A DNA stretch of 53,239 nucleotides from Chlorokybus atmophyticus (Eukaryota > Streptophyta > Chlorokybophyceae > Chlorokybales > Chlorokybaceae), in the NCBI GenBank assembly GCA_009103225.1, contig RHPI01003599.1, positions 116,582-169,820 of the forward strand, in the 5' to 3' direction. Below are positions 20,513 through 31,697 of this stretch, in pieces. The notes under the pieces are model-generated. The model ran no database searches, had not been told where the DNA came from, and saw only the letters and a list, made by a program, of their open reading frames with translations. Numbering within the stretch: position 1 is the first letter of the stretch; every line of letters begins with the position of its first letter. The position numbers were made by a program, and so were the translations under genes.

Positions 20513-21773
20513 AATCTTGTGGTGTTGGGTCATCATTGAAAGGGCGCCATTGCCAGTGACACTGCCAACACACTTGCGTGATTGTGTGCTAGAGTACGCT
20601 GGTGTGGATAGTTGTTTGTCTCATAGTTGCACGCATCTATCGGTGTGCGTGTACTTGTATAAGTGCGCGCACGTTAGTGAGAGTGTATGCATGCGCCATG
20701 GTGTCACTTATGCCCGCTGCATTTACGTGTGTGGCACACGCAGGCGCACACACATGTGCACACACACATACACGCCATCTGCAATTGCATTCTCACTTCT
20801 TCGCTCTTTTCCTCCACCTTCTGTCTCAGTTTGGTCTCCCACTCCAACTTCGCCTCACACATCCTCCACTGCTACATCACCCTTTGCTTGGCGTAGCCCA
20901 CCTCGTTGCTGTGGCACATCACCTCTTATGGGCCACAGACCTGAAGTACTCAAGCTGGGAGAGGACATTGCCTTTACAGATGGAGGATTTGGTTGTGTGT
21001 GTAATTGTGGATATGTCGGGAGGACGGGGAAGGTGGTGGGGGTCCATGCAGGAAGAGAGAGGGTTGAGGTTGGTACAGGTTGGTACAAATATACATGGAG
21101 CACTTGGCCCATGATCGCTGCTTGATCACTCGACAATGCTATTTAGTTATATATGTGTATCACTGCAGTAATATCTTGCGCAAAAAGCGGGCTGCTTGGA
21201 GTAGGCACCAGCGGGACTTCAAGTTAAGTTGTTACACTGATGCATGCATGCATGCATGCATACATGCTGGCATGCGGTCCCAACTGCATGTGGAATTCTT
21301 GCTATTCTCACGCCCAGCCTGTTGCGTGCATCAAGGGACACATGTGTCACATCAACATGCGTGCCCTGACTTGTTGTTCGATACTCTGTGTTGGTTGGTT
21401 GGTATTAGGTGGTTACTACTGTTCTCTCTCTTGATGTCATGTGAAATCGTTTGTGCCGTGTCACATTGAAGGCAACGCTAGCAGTCACATCTGAGACACA
21501 CGGATAAGCACGTCGAAAAGCACGCTTGCTTTTTCAATCAATATTATGGCATAATACATGTAGTAATGTAAACACTCGCTGGGGCATGCATGCGTTTGCG
21601 TACAAGCTGTTCGCGCGTCCATTGCTCCACTGGGTTGAGATACCTCAAGACAGAAATAGGCCTAGTGGCATCATGTTGGAGGCAAAATGCGTGATACATA
21701 ATAACCTTTTGTAAGTGGTAACCCCGCAATATCGCATGTGTGCGAATACAGCCCCCTCTTACAAGCCTCCCCC
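20513..21773. other. Unassigned region left of the assembly gap
   Basis: About 1.26 kb with CA-rich spacer, a TGCA tetranucleotide run at about 21240-21265 and one exon-like stretch (about 20828-20990) after a TCTCAG acceptor, containing PEVLKLGEDIAFTDGGFG in one frame. A competing frame is also open there, so I make no gene call. The last 60 bp belong to the C-rich repeat that flanks the gap. Confidence 0.4.
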
Positions 21774-21939
21774 NNNNNNNNNNNNNNNNNNNNNNNNNNN
21801 NNNNNNNNNNNNNNNNNNNNNNNNNNNNNNNNNNNNNNNNNNNNNNNNNNNNNNNNNNNNNNNNNNNNNNNNNNNNNNNNNNNNNNNNNNNNNNNNNNNN
21901 NNNNNNNNNNNNNNNNNNNNNNNNNNNNNNNNNNNNNNN
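21774..21939. other. Assembly gap (166 N)
   Basis: Run of N. The gap is flanked on both sides by C/G-rich inverted-repeat sequence (ACAAGCCTCCCCC before it, GGGGGTGTTGTCATAGGGG after it), so it probably failed to assemble through a C-rich palindromic MITE. Confidence 0.95.
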
Positions 21940-22679
21940 CCTTTTCAATGGGGGTGTTGTCATAGGGGGGTTCCATTCGCACAAATACGGCAGTTACACG
22001 AACGTGGATTTACATCCCCATGTATAAGGTAAATGGGGCCCGTAATACTAAAGTGTTTGTATCAATTGTATGCATAGCGTTTACAGCAACGCAGCGTTCA
22101 TGCAGTATAACAACAACTTGACATATAGAGGCACATTGTTATGTTATACTGCGCGTTATCATGAAGGCAATTGTCAATTGTTGATATAAAACATGATGAA
22201 AACAGAATACCGTTAAAGTCCACATGCATTACGCAAATAATTGAATCAAGGTATCTTAATATTATTAATAACGCAAGACCCTACATCATAGCCCGTCGTT
22301 GCCCCCCCCCCCCCCCCCCCCCCCCTTTCGACCAAATGCATTAACAATAACCTCACGGGTGTGAGGGGGGAGGGGGGGTAAAGAGATGNGGTATGGAAGC
22401 TGCTTAAAGTCATGATGATCCAATATGGATGGTTGATGTGTGGGTGTGGTTGAGCAATTTAACACGAGACAATGCTTTCGCATGTTCGCATGTTCGCGCA
22501 TGCGTGGCACAAGTCATTAAAATGATTACTTTGATAGATGTAATGCTGATAAGAAAATACAAGCAGAAAGGCTCTGTTTCTGCACATGCTTACCAGTGGC
22601 TTCAACAATTGCAATGCCCATGTTGCAATAAAGGGAAATAAGGAAAATGTTAGTATGCATGTAAGCCCTGACCTGCCCA
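21940..22679. other. Intergenic with poly-C tract and an 11-bp inverted repeat
   Basis: Holds the right half of a C-rich repeat (to about 21990), an inverted repeat GCAGTATAACA (22102-22112) / TGTTATACTGC (22142-22152), a 24-nt poly-C run (22302-22325) and one ambiguous base (22389). No gene seen. Confidence 0.5.
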
Positions 22680-22931
22680 ATGGAGCAGCGCAGTAGGATA
22701 TTCTTGTCTACAGACCACTTCGTGACGCACGCTGCGATTTGCGTCCTGCAACCCGCGGATGGGCATTTATGTGCTGACTGTCCACTCTCAAAAAAGCAAC
22801 TCTCAAAGCCATGCAACAGAGTGCATTGGGTTGTTGAGGTGGTGGGAGAGGCGGCGGCGGAGGACGCCGCCGAGGAGGCGAAAGCGGAGACGAAGGATAT
22901 ACAGGACAAGGAGGACGGGTGGAGAGGTTGA
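22680..22931 (+). CDS. Small hypothetical open frame
   Basis: ATG to TGA, 83 codons: a Cys/His-containing N-terminal part (CVLQPADGHLCADCPLSKKQ) and an Ala/Glu-rich C-terminal half (GEAAAEDAAEEAKAETKD). The opposite strand is also open over the same interval and ends in CSIGQ followed by a GTCAGG donor-like site, so the true coding strand is uncertain. No family recognised. Confidence 0.2.
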   Translation: MEQRSRIFLSTDHFVTHAAICVLQPADGHLCADCPLSKKQLSKPCNRVHWVVEVVGEAAAEDAAEEAKAETKDIQDKEDGWRG

Positions 22932-23640
22932 CAGGAAGCGGCAGCCATGCAGGCCATTGGCGCCGGCCTGGTTGTCGCTGGCGCAGGTTGGTTGGTTGCT
23001 TGCTGATCATGATGATGGTGATGGTAATCACAAACATCCTGACGGTGATAGTGATGGTGATGGTGATGTCGTAGTAGCATTGCTAGTACTTGGCTTTGTG
23101 GTTAGATGACGATGACAGTGCAGCTGTCTGTGCGGTAGATCGTACCTGCATCCGCCTGCATTGCCATGAACATGCGCTGAGCTGCCACGTCAAGCAAGGA
23201 TAAACTCGTCGTTTGTGTGAGAATAATTCTTCGACGTGGACATTGCTAAAAGCATTGACTAAAACTATGTGTGTATGGATCTGTTATGGGGACCGTGGCG
23301 TTGTTCATGTGCAAGACTCTGATTCAGCAGTGAAAGCTCACTCCAAGCTTGCGTCAACTGGTTGTGACGCTCTGCAAGACTATGCATATGTACTGTCATC
23401 ATCACAGCAGACTCGTTTATATAAGCACTCATGCAAACATACGCACACGCATGCGCATACAGCCGTGTACATGGGCACGCTCGCGCAGGCACAAGCACAC
23501 ATTCAAAGCTGTCAATGTCCACTGCTTGAGTCGAGTAGAACAAAACACGCATACACTGACAGCCGTTGTCGACAACTTTGTTGCAATCAACACATAGAAG
23601 AGAGACAAACACGTCGTATGTGTGTTGCTGTTCATCTCAG
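22932..23640. other. Upstream region of the G6PD gene
   Basis: Contains GATGGT-type trinucleotide runs near 23010-23075 and CA-rich sequence (23430-23500). The first coding exon(s) and promoter of G6PD must lie here, but I cannot place the start codon: the exon at 23641 opens behind a TCTCAG acceptor and has no in-frame ATG before the NADP-binding motif. Confidence 0.4.
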
Positions 23641-26600
23641 GCTTGGGTTACTTATCCACCCGCGTCGGCACCAGCTCCCGCCCACCTCGTCCCCAACCCC
23701 TCCCCCCTCCTCTTCCCTCTCTCAACGGCGACACCCACACCAACAACACCACCACCGACCCCATTGACAATCGTCAAGTCAACCTCTCCCCCGCCGCGAC
23801 GGACGCCCTCGACTTCGCGCAACCGCTCTCGTTCGTCGTGTTCGGAGCCTCGGGAGACTTGGCCAGGAAGAAGCTGTATCCCGCGTTGGCGGCGTTGCTG
23901 GGGGAGAGGAAGATACCGACGCATGTTAATGTGGTGAGTGGTGGGTAGGGGGATGTGTTTGCGCACGTGCAGGCATGCTCAAGCATACATACGCACGCAC
24001 ATGCACATGCACGCGCATGTGTATACATTTTGCGTGCGTCAGGGTGCATGTGGGGCACGCTGACGCACGCACACGCACTTGCCCGCGTGTACGGGTTGTG
24101 CACACACATACGCCATCACGCATGCCTGTGAGTGCGCACGCACACTTGCGTGCGCACTCACAGGCATGCGTGATGGCGCAAGTCGAGCGTCAATGCAATT
24201 GCGCATCCTCGCACTCATACCTACATCAGAAACATGTATTGCAAAACGAACGAACCGACACATGTTGTGTCGTGACCCTTGCCATGTGTTCCCCCTCTGT
24301 CCAGGTTGGTTTCGCGCGTTCCGGTTTCACGGACGCGGAGTTCCTGTTGAAGCAAGCGGTGGGCGTGAAGGGGAGCGAGGACGAGAGGAGGAGCTTCTTC
24401 GCGAGGTGCAGTTATTTTCAAGGAGGGTACGACGACCCGGAGAGCTTTGCGCGGCTAGACGCAAAACTACAAGCATACGAAACAGTAAGAATCTGACACG
24501 ATAAACACATATACCCTTCCAACCACGTACATACGCAGGCATACGCGCACGCACACGCACACGCATGTGCACTCACACGCGCGCACGTGTGTGCGCACGC
24601 GCACATGCGCGTGCGCACACACACATAGACGCGCAGGCACGTGCCCACGCCCCTAACCATGCGCAGGCGTGCACACATGCACGCGCATGAGTTTTGTGTT
24701 GATACTGTGGTCACGCGCGCAGTTCGGTCCTGGCAACCGCGTGTACTTCTTATCTGTCCCCCCGACCATATTCGCAACGGTCTGTTCTCTGATCAAGCGG
24801 CACGCCGAGAGCCCGACGGGGTTCACGCGCCTCATCATTGAGAAGCCGTTCGGAAGAGACTCGCAGAGCTTTGAGGAGCTCAACAAGGCCACTGCCTCGC
24901 TTTTCAGGTGTGTGTGCATGATAGTGTCCCCGTGTGTTTGCGTGTGTGTCATTGTGTGCGCGTACACACACGAGCACGTGTGCGCGCGCGCACACACAAT
25001 TCAGAACACACACATTTGCGTACACACGCACGCGCGCTTGCGTGTATGCATATGTTGTTGACCCAACTGTTTGCCTACAATTGAGATTGATTGGCTTAAC
25101 AGGGAGGATCAACTCTTCCGCATTGACCATTACCTTGGCAAGGAGGCAAGTGCGTGCATCCATGCATACAAACACTTGTCCCAACCACACAAGATTCACA
25201 ACTCAACTGTTGCAGGTGGTTCTCAACTTGACAACATTGCGGTTCTGCAACACCATCTTCGAGCCTGTGTGGGACCGGCGTCACGTTGCGAGCGTGCAGT
25301 TGACGTTCAAGGAAGACATCGGCACGGGCGGCCGAGGAGGGTACTTTGACCAGTTTGGCATCATCAGAGACATCATGCAAAACCATCTGCTGCAGGTAGT
25401 ACAACAAGATACATATGTGTACGTGTGAGCACATGTGCACGTGTGCATGCATGTGCGCTCTTTGTGATTGTGCACGCTTGCGCGTGTGCATGTGTTATGT
25501 TTGCCGCAAGACCTTTTTTAATAGTCCTTATGACGCTCTGCAGGTCATAAAAGATAATAGAACTGATGTTGGACGCTGTGTGCAGGTGTTGATGTTTCTG
25601 GCGATGGAGCAGCCGAAGAGCCTTTCGCGCGAGGACATCATGAAGGAGAAGGTCAAGCTGCTCCGGTGCATGAAGACGCTCACGCTGGACGACGTGATCC
25701 TCGGCCAGTTCACCGCACGCTCCTTCAAAAAGGTTCACTATGCACACGTGATGCTGGTGACTTTGATGCTAGTAAATCTATGTGTTGTACACGCGCGTAT
25801 CACATAACCCAAACACAATGCCAGATACGTCACGTTGGTTCTGCGTTGCTTGCATGTCAGAATGTCACATAGTGTGCATACCATAAAACCATGCGATATT
25901 GTGACGGCACTGCATAGTAGCCAAGCATGTATCACAACCATCAAAGGGTAATCACTTGATATAAATCCTCCTCTCTCTCAGTTTGGTGATTCGCGTGTCG
26001 AGCCCGGCTACTTGGACGATCCGACAGTGCCTGCCGGCAGCCGCTGTCCGACATTCGCGATGCTGAGGCTGAGCATCGACAACGACCGGTGGCGCGGCGT
26101 GCCGTTTCTGATGACGGCGGGGAAGGGGCTGGACGAGCGGATGGCGGAAGTGAGGATCACGTTCAAACCGAAGGGGAACAGTGTGGTGCCGCCATCACAA
26201 GGTAGAGGGGGGAGTCGATGGGGGTGTGGGCTTCCGTGTGTGGGTGCGTGGGCACTCTGTTCATGGGTAGGTGTAAGTGTGCGTGTGGTTGTGCGCGTGC
26301 TTGTGAGCGTCTGGTTTCAATGTATGGGCGTTTGTTGCGGACGTGGGCGTGGGCGCGGTGGGTATAAGTGTGCGCGTGTGGGTGCGTGCGTGCGTGCGTG
26401 CGTGTAGGCATAAGCATGCCATATGCGCGGGCGCGCGTGTGTGTGTGCGTGTACGCGCGCATGCTCGTGCGCATGTGTGTATGTGTGTGCGTGTACGATC
26501 ATACATAGGTGTACGGGTGGATGTGCACGTGGGCATGCTTATGAGTGTGTAGGTGCGCGTGTGCGAGGGCACGGACAACAACCTCGTTGCAGGTACGATT

Positions 26601-27694
26601 CCACCCAACGAGCTTGTCATGCGGATACAACCGGACGAGGCGATCTATTACCGTGTGATGAACAAGAAGCCCGGGTTTGACCAGGTCGCGACGCCCGCGG
26701 TGCTTGACCTGTCGTACCAGAGCACGTACCAAGGCATAAGGGTGGCAGACGCATACGAGCGCATGTTCCTAAATGCGGCCAAAGGAGACGGGAGCTTGTT
26801 TGTCGGCACAGATGAGCTGAAAGAGGTGGGAAGTCCAAATGCAACACACGCACATGCATGTGCATGGGCACGCACACTCATGAGCACACACACATGCATG
26901 CACGTGCGTCCACGCGCGCGCGCACACACACACACACACTCATACACACACGCACACACTCTCGCAAGCACGACTCGCGCACACGCACAGGCACACAACT
27001 CCATAACATGACGGTTGTGTTCTTGCCAGGCTTGGCGCATGTTCACCCCGATGCTCCATGCGATCGACAAGCAGCGCCCGCTGCCCACGCCGTACCCGTT
27101 CGGTTCGCGCGGTCCCGCCGGCATGAACGCGTTCGCGCTCAAGTGCGGCGTGAGGCTGTCCACAAGCTGGGAGGAGTTCCTCGGGACGCACGCGGAGCAG
27201 GCGGAGAAGTTGCAGGCCCTGTTTGAGGTAAGAGTTGTTGTGCATGAAGCGATGTACTCCAACTCACTACCTGTTGAGTGGTTTGATACACACACGCGCC
27301 CACACGCTACCACACACACACACGCGCACATGCATGCACACACGCACGTGCACACACACACGTGCGTATGTGCACGCACAGGCACATGCACAATTTGTTT
27401 TGTCAGGGCTTGGACAAGAACCGCGACGGTAGCATCGACGTGAAGGAGATACGCGAGTTGATGAGGAGGTTTTACGACGGGAGGCCACCGCCCGAGGACA
27501 AGATACAAAAGGTACAGCACATAATACCTCAGCACGTTGAGTGCCATGCGTGGACACGCCGTCCCCATGTTGCGCAGGTGTTGGAGAGGTTGGATGAGAA
27601 TATGGATGGCAGCGTGTCGTGGGAGGAGTTCAAGAAGGGCACGCCGTTGCTTGTGGACTGGTCGGCAACCACCGCGGTGACACCCACAGCGTAG
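23641..27694 (+). CDS. Glucose-6-phosphate dehydrogenase with two C-terminal EF-hands
   Basis: Oxidises glucose 6-phosphate to 6-phosphogluconolactone with NADP+, the first step of the oxidative pentose phosphate pathway. Exons: 23641-23933, 24305-24484, 24723-24907, 25103-25145, 25216-25395, 25586-25732, 25982-26201, 26593-26825, 27030-27227, 27407-27511, 27578-27694 (TAG), all phase-consistent; about 633 residues are visible. Motifs: [18 protein letters not shown] (NADP), [14 protein letters not shown] (substrate/catalytic), [41 protein letters not shown]. Then, beyond the normal C terminus, come two canonical 12-residue calcium loops: [12 protein letters not shown] and [12 protein letters not shown]. 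The first loop exon joins the G6PD exon in phase, and the only stop follows the second loop. One intron (25146-25215) uses a GC donor. The start codon was not found; no clear transit peptide; closest to cytosolic-type G6PD. Confidence 0.88.
24111..24178. repeat. Perfect 32-bp hairpin in a G6PD intron
   Basis: Arms 24111-24142 and 24147-24178 are exact reverse complements with a 4-nt CACT loop, within the first visible intron. Each arm begins or ends CGCCATCACGCATGCC. The hairpin is embedded in CA/GC alternating sequence. Confidence 0.95.
24500..24700. repeat. Long alternating purine-pyrimidine tract in a G6PD intron
   Basis: Runs of CA, CG and TG steps nearly fill this intron (for example CACACGCGCGCACGTGTGTG). 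Such tracts can adopt Z-DNA. The same composition recurs at 24920-25050, 26270-26560, 26840-27000 and 27290-27390. Confidence 0.75.
25146..25215 (+). other. GC-AG intron in the G6PD gene
   Basis: The exon ends LGKE as AAGGAG and the intron starts GCAAGT, the consensus form of a GC donor. It ends TTGCAG before GTGGTTCTCAAC (VVLN). Joining here restores the invariant G6PD sequence [19 protein letters not shown]; no GT donor nearby does so. Confidence 0.85.
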
Positions 27695-28443
27695 CTTGCC
27701 CAACATGAACTTGAAGGTGGGAGGAAATGGCATCGATTGTCACCTAGCGAGCGTAACTCATGACGGTTTTCCAGGTTGGTGAGAACAGTGTACGTGATAT
27801 ATATAACAATAGAGACATTCACATGGACAGGGCACAGTTTGGCAACAACACAACTAGGCACAGGCCAATCATATACACTGGATGGTCATGAGTCAGTGAA
27901 GTTTTGCGTTTGCTGATGCCGTGGACATCGCGGGTCTGCGGGTTCATGTTGCTCAAACAAAGACACCACCATGCATAGGCTGAGTGGTGGAGCAAATGCG
28001 ACGTCACATGCACAGCACACTCCCACTGTACGTTTGAATTGTACACAAGGTAAATGCAGATTGGACTCCGTGTTGCATATTTTGTTAACCAAGTAACCAG
28101 TTGCCAATAACACGTACACAATCCACAGCCTTGAACTTGTAATGACGCACGCGCACAACCCGTCAGGCCATGTGCAACACTTCACCCATCCCACACAGCC
28201 TTACAGATTGTAACTTACAACCTGTAAGGCTGTACCCTCAAACACAGCCAGCATGAATATTGAATATTAGGGGTTTCAGCCATGCGTGCGTAGTACTGCT
28301 GAGTATAACACGCAGTTGCACATCATACCTTAAGACAGCAGTTCTTGTGCTTTTGGTTCCGTCATACAGCGCATCTTGTTGCCTCAGATTGACAGGTTAT
28401 GCATCAACGCATTTTATGTATTGCCACTATTTCTTGCTTGGCT

Positions 28444-28447
<4 letters not shown>
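27695..28447. other. 3' region of G6PD with TGTAA motifs and a 12-bp hairpin
   Basis: Chlorophyte-type TGTAA poly(A) motifs occur near 28137 and 28209. The hairpin ACAGCCTTACAG (28195-28206) / CTGTAAGGCTGT (28222-28233), loop 15 nt, places TGTAAGG on both strands, so it could act in both directions. No gene seen in the rest. Confidence 0.45.
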
Positions 28448-29018
<571 letters not shown>

Positions 29019-29340
29019 ATGAAGCTTGTACACGTATGCACGATTGTCAAGCCACCCGTACACATACGAGCTGATGGTGACTGTCTTGCCAACGGTAATT
29101 ACAGTGTATGTAGCCAAGCTTTGGCTGTTGATGGAGGAAGCAGGCGTGTTCTTTACCGTACAGTATAGTCCCCCCCACACCCTCAACCCACCCAGGCATC
29201 GTGCATACATGCAAGCACACTCTGGCACAGAGACATGCATACGCTCATGCACACATTGCACGCATACGCGTGCACGCATACACACACACACACGTACATG
29301 CAGCACACACACTTGCACGCATGCGCTGGCAGTGTCACAG

Positions 29341-30594
29341 GCGATGGCGCCCCTCCGACTCCGTCGCTCCCAACACCTTCCGACTTGGAGTATCAGTACA
29401 GCGTGGCTGAGAACGCAGCAAGCAAAGCAGCACAGGTAACCGCATCACACAACGGCACTGCTTCCATTGCGGTCTCGACGTCGAGTGTGCACATGCGCGA
29501 GCGCGTGCGTGCGTACGCGCGTGCTGATGAACAAACCAGTATTGCATGACAGTTTCTGGCAGGTTGGATTGTGGACAACGCGCTGCTCGAGCTTGTCCCG
29601 CACAGCGTGCTTGAATTGGCAGAAGATGAGGATTGGGTGGTGCGGCAGTGGGTGCAGGTGGGCTTGACAGTTCACCTCAACATATGCGTACGTGATCGAC
29701 CCTGTACACTGACGATCACCATGTCTCACCAGTGTAGACAAGAATAACACGCGTGCGTGGGCATGTGCGCTTGCATGCGCGTGCGCGCAGCTTCAAGCTG
29801 TTGCATGGCGAAGCAGCATTGACTGAGTTGTCCTGTGACACAAGTGAAACCGACACTTCACACCATTTCCCCACGCAGGCTTGTTTTTGGTCGAGTCCTA
29901 CTCCTCCTCCTCCTTCGAGTCCGAGCTCTTCAATACAAAACAAAGGGCCCCTCCTTCCTTTCCCACCGCGCGGAGCGTGCCCTCAGTTTCCAGCAGCACT
30001 ACGCGGCCCGTATTGTCGCTGGGGAGACGCACGTACACCACCCCGAAGCGTGCAAGGCGGAGAGGGATTGGGCGTTCAAGGCGCAGACGGAGATGTGCAC
30101 ACTGCTGATGCAGGTGTGTGCGGGGGACGGGGTGTGTGCATGTGTCCGTGTGTGCGCGCGTGACACACCCATGCACACACGCATGTGACATGCGCACGCA
30201 CATAGAGTGCGAAGCGTATGTGCGCAAGCATGTACATGTACATGGTGGACGCATGAGTACTCTACTAGTGAATTGCTCATCCGCCACCACCCTCAGCGCG
30301 CCCGCGACGTCTCCACATCACTCTACCAACTTGTTCCAGGAGTACACACCATCATCCACATGGGAGCGCGAGTTGTGGCAGCTCCACCTCATGGCGCACA
30401 CCTTCATCGTCCCGCCCGCCGTCATAAGACGCGTACCTGGCCAGGTGATATGCGCCTCTGATACATTGCGTGTGGGCGTCAGAGTCACAGACACTGTGGA
30501 ACAACAAAAAGAAGAGGATGGTGGGGGTGAGGGTGAGAGTGAAAGGGGTTTATGTTGTTGCGCTCATGGTGTTCTTTGGGATGTCGTTGGGTAA
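29341..30594 (+). CDS. Unrecognised multi-exon gene (paralog of the 19.4-20.5 kb pseudogene), 5' end not found
   Basis: I do not recognise the family. Phase-consistent exons: about 29341-29435 (ends SVAENAASKAAQ), 29553-29657 (FLAGWIVDNALLELVPHSVL...EDEDWVVRQWVQ), 29994-30113 (QHYAARIVAGETHVHHPEAC...MCTLLMQ) and 30340-30594 (EYTPSSTWERELWQLHLMAH...VICASDTL, then a Glu/Gly-rich tail, TAA). Intervening introns have GT-AG ends and CA/GT-rich bodies. Support for coding comes from the inverted copy at 19.4 kb: in the WERELW exon 8 of 13 changed codons are silent. The tail after VGVR is in a different frame from the paralog, so this copy may carry a frameshift near its 3' end. Upstream exons may be hidden near the GA tract. 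Confidence 0.45.
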
Positions 30595-31019
30595 GAAGCA
30601 TGTGATACCGTGTCGGGTGGTGGTAGGTGAGTGTCTTCATAGAGAGGTGGAAAAGATAGGACTTGAAGAGTAGTGGGTTGAGAGAGAGTGGCTGCTAGAT
30701 GTGAATTATGTACTATATGTGTAACAAAATGCGTGTACGAAATTATATTATACCAAGTGCTGTTTACCAACTTGACGCAATGTACAGAAAATTCGAGAGG
30801 GGTATGTGTGTGGCATTGGATTGAATATAATCTTATCGAGGGAGCCCTCACCTTTTGTGTGCTTTGTAAGCTCCTCATCATGCGTGACACAACACTTTCA
30901 ACATTCCAGGTGAGTATGCGTTATTGTAGATGTGACACACAGGGCACGCGTTCCCTCCCCACCTTGCTAAATCGACACACTAATGAAGCACAGACTATCT
31001 AGTACGAGTAGAACGCTTG

Positions 31020-31070
<51 letters not shown>

Positions 31071-31697
31071 TGGGTGTGGGTGTGGGTGTGTGTGAGAGAG
31101 ATATAGATGACGGCCACTACCAAGCTGAATGATAATTTCACTATGCTAATCAATTCATCTTGACTTTTCAGCTGGCGTCAACTCCAAGCCCAAGTGTTGT
31201 TACAGTGCTGTGCATAACAACAAAGCGAGCACAATTGCCAGCAGCAGGGTGCGTGAGTGTGGGTGCTATGTCTACTACTGAAGAGAGAGTTGCAAGTGGC
31301 TGTGACTGCCTGTGGTCTCCCATCCTGTATGAAATAGATGATAGGTTATTGTTTCAGCTCCATATATCCAGAAGGGTGCAACGCTAGACGGGAGCCACTA
31401 TACTCTGATATACTACTTGCTATAGAGCAGGCAGGATGGTCATGCCACTGGGACGTAACCATGGGTCAGGTCTTCTCCCACTCCCACAAAAACTTATGTC
31501 AAACCCACTTGCACCATATGTGTAACAAACAGTGACACGCCATGGCCGGGGCTAATGCAGACCCACATCACAAGTCCCAAGTGTACATCACATGCGCAAT
31601 GCAAATGCACATGCATAGAACGGTGTGTGTTGTGGTATGTGCTATGAGAAAAGGGTTGTCTGCACGAGCACCACCCATCTAACAGGTGCAAGATGTA
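30595..31697. other. Intergenic with (GT)n/(GGGTGT)n microsatellite
   Basis: A GT run at about 31023-31065 passes into GGGTGT repeats to about 31092. A minus-strand TGTAA near 31200 is a possible poly(A) signal for the downstream SUMO protease gene. No gene seen. Confidence 0.5.

Noticed and set aside
22526-23080. Minus-strand His/Ser-rich 184-codon frame
   Set aside because: Much of it is translation of GATGGT-type trinucleotide repeats; a small part may be an exon but cannot be supported.
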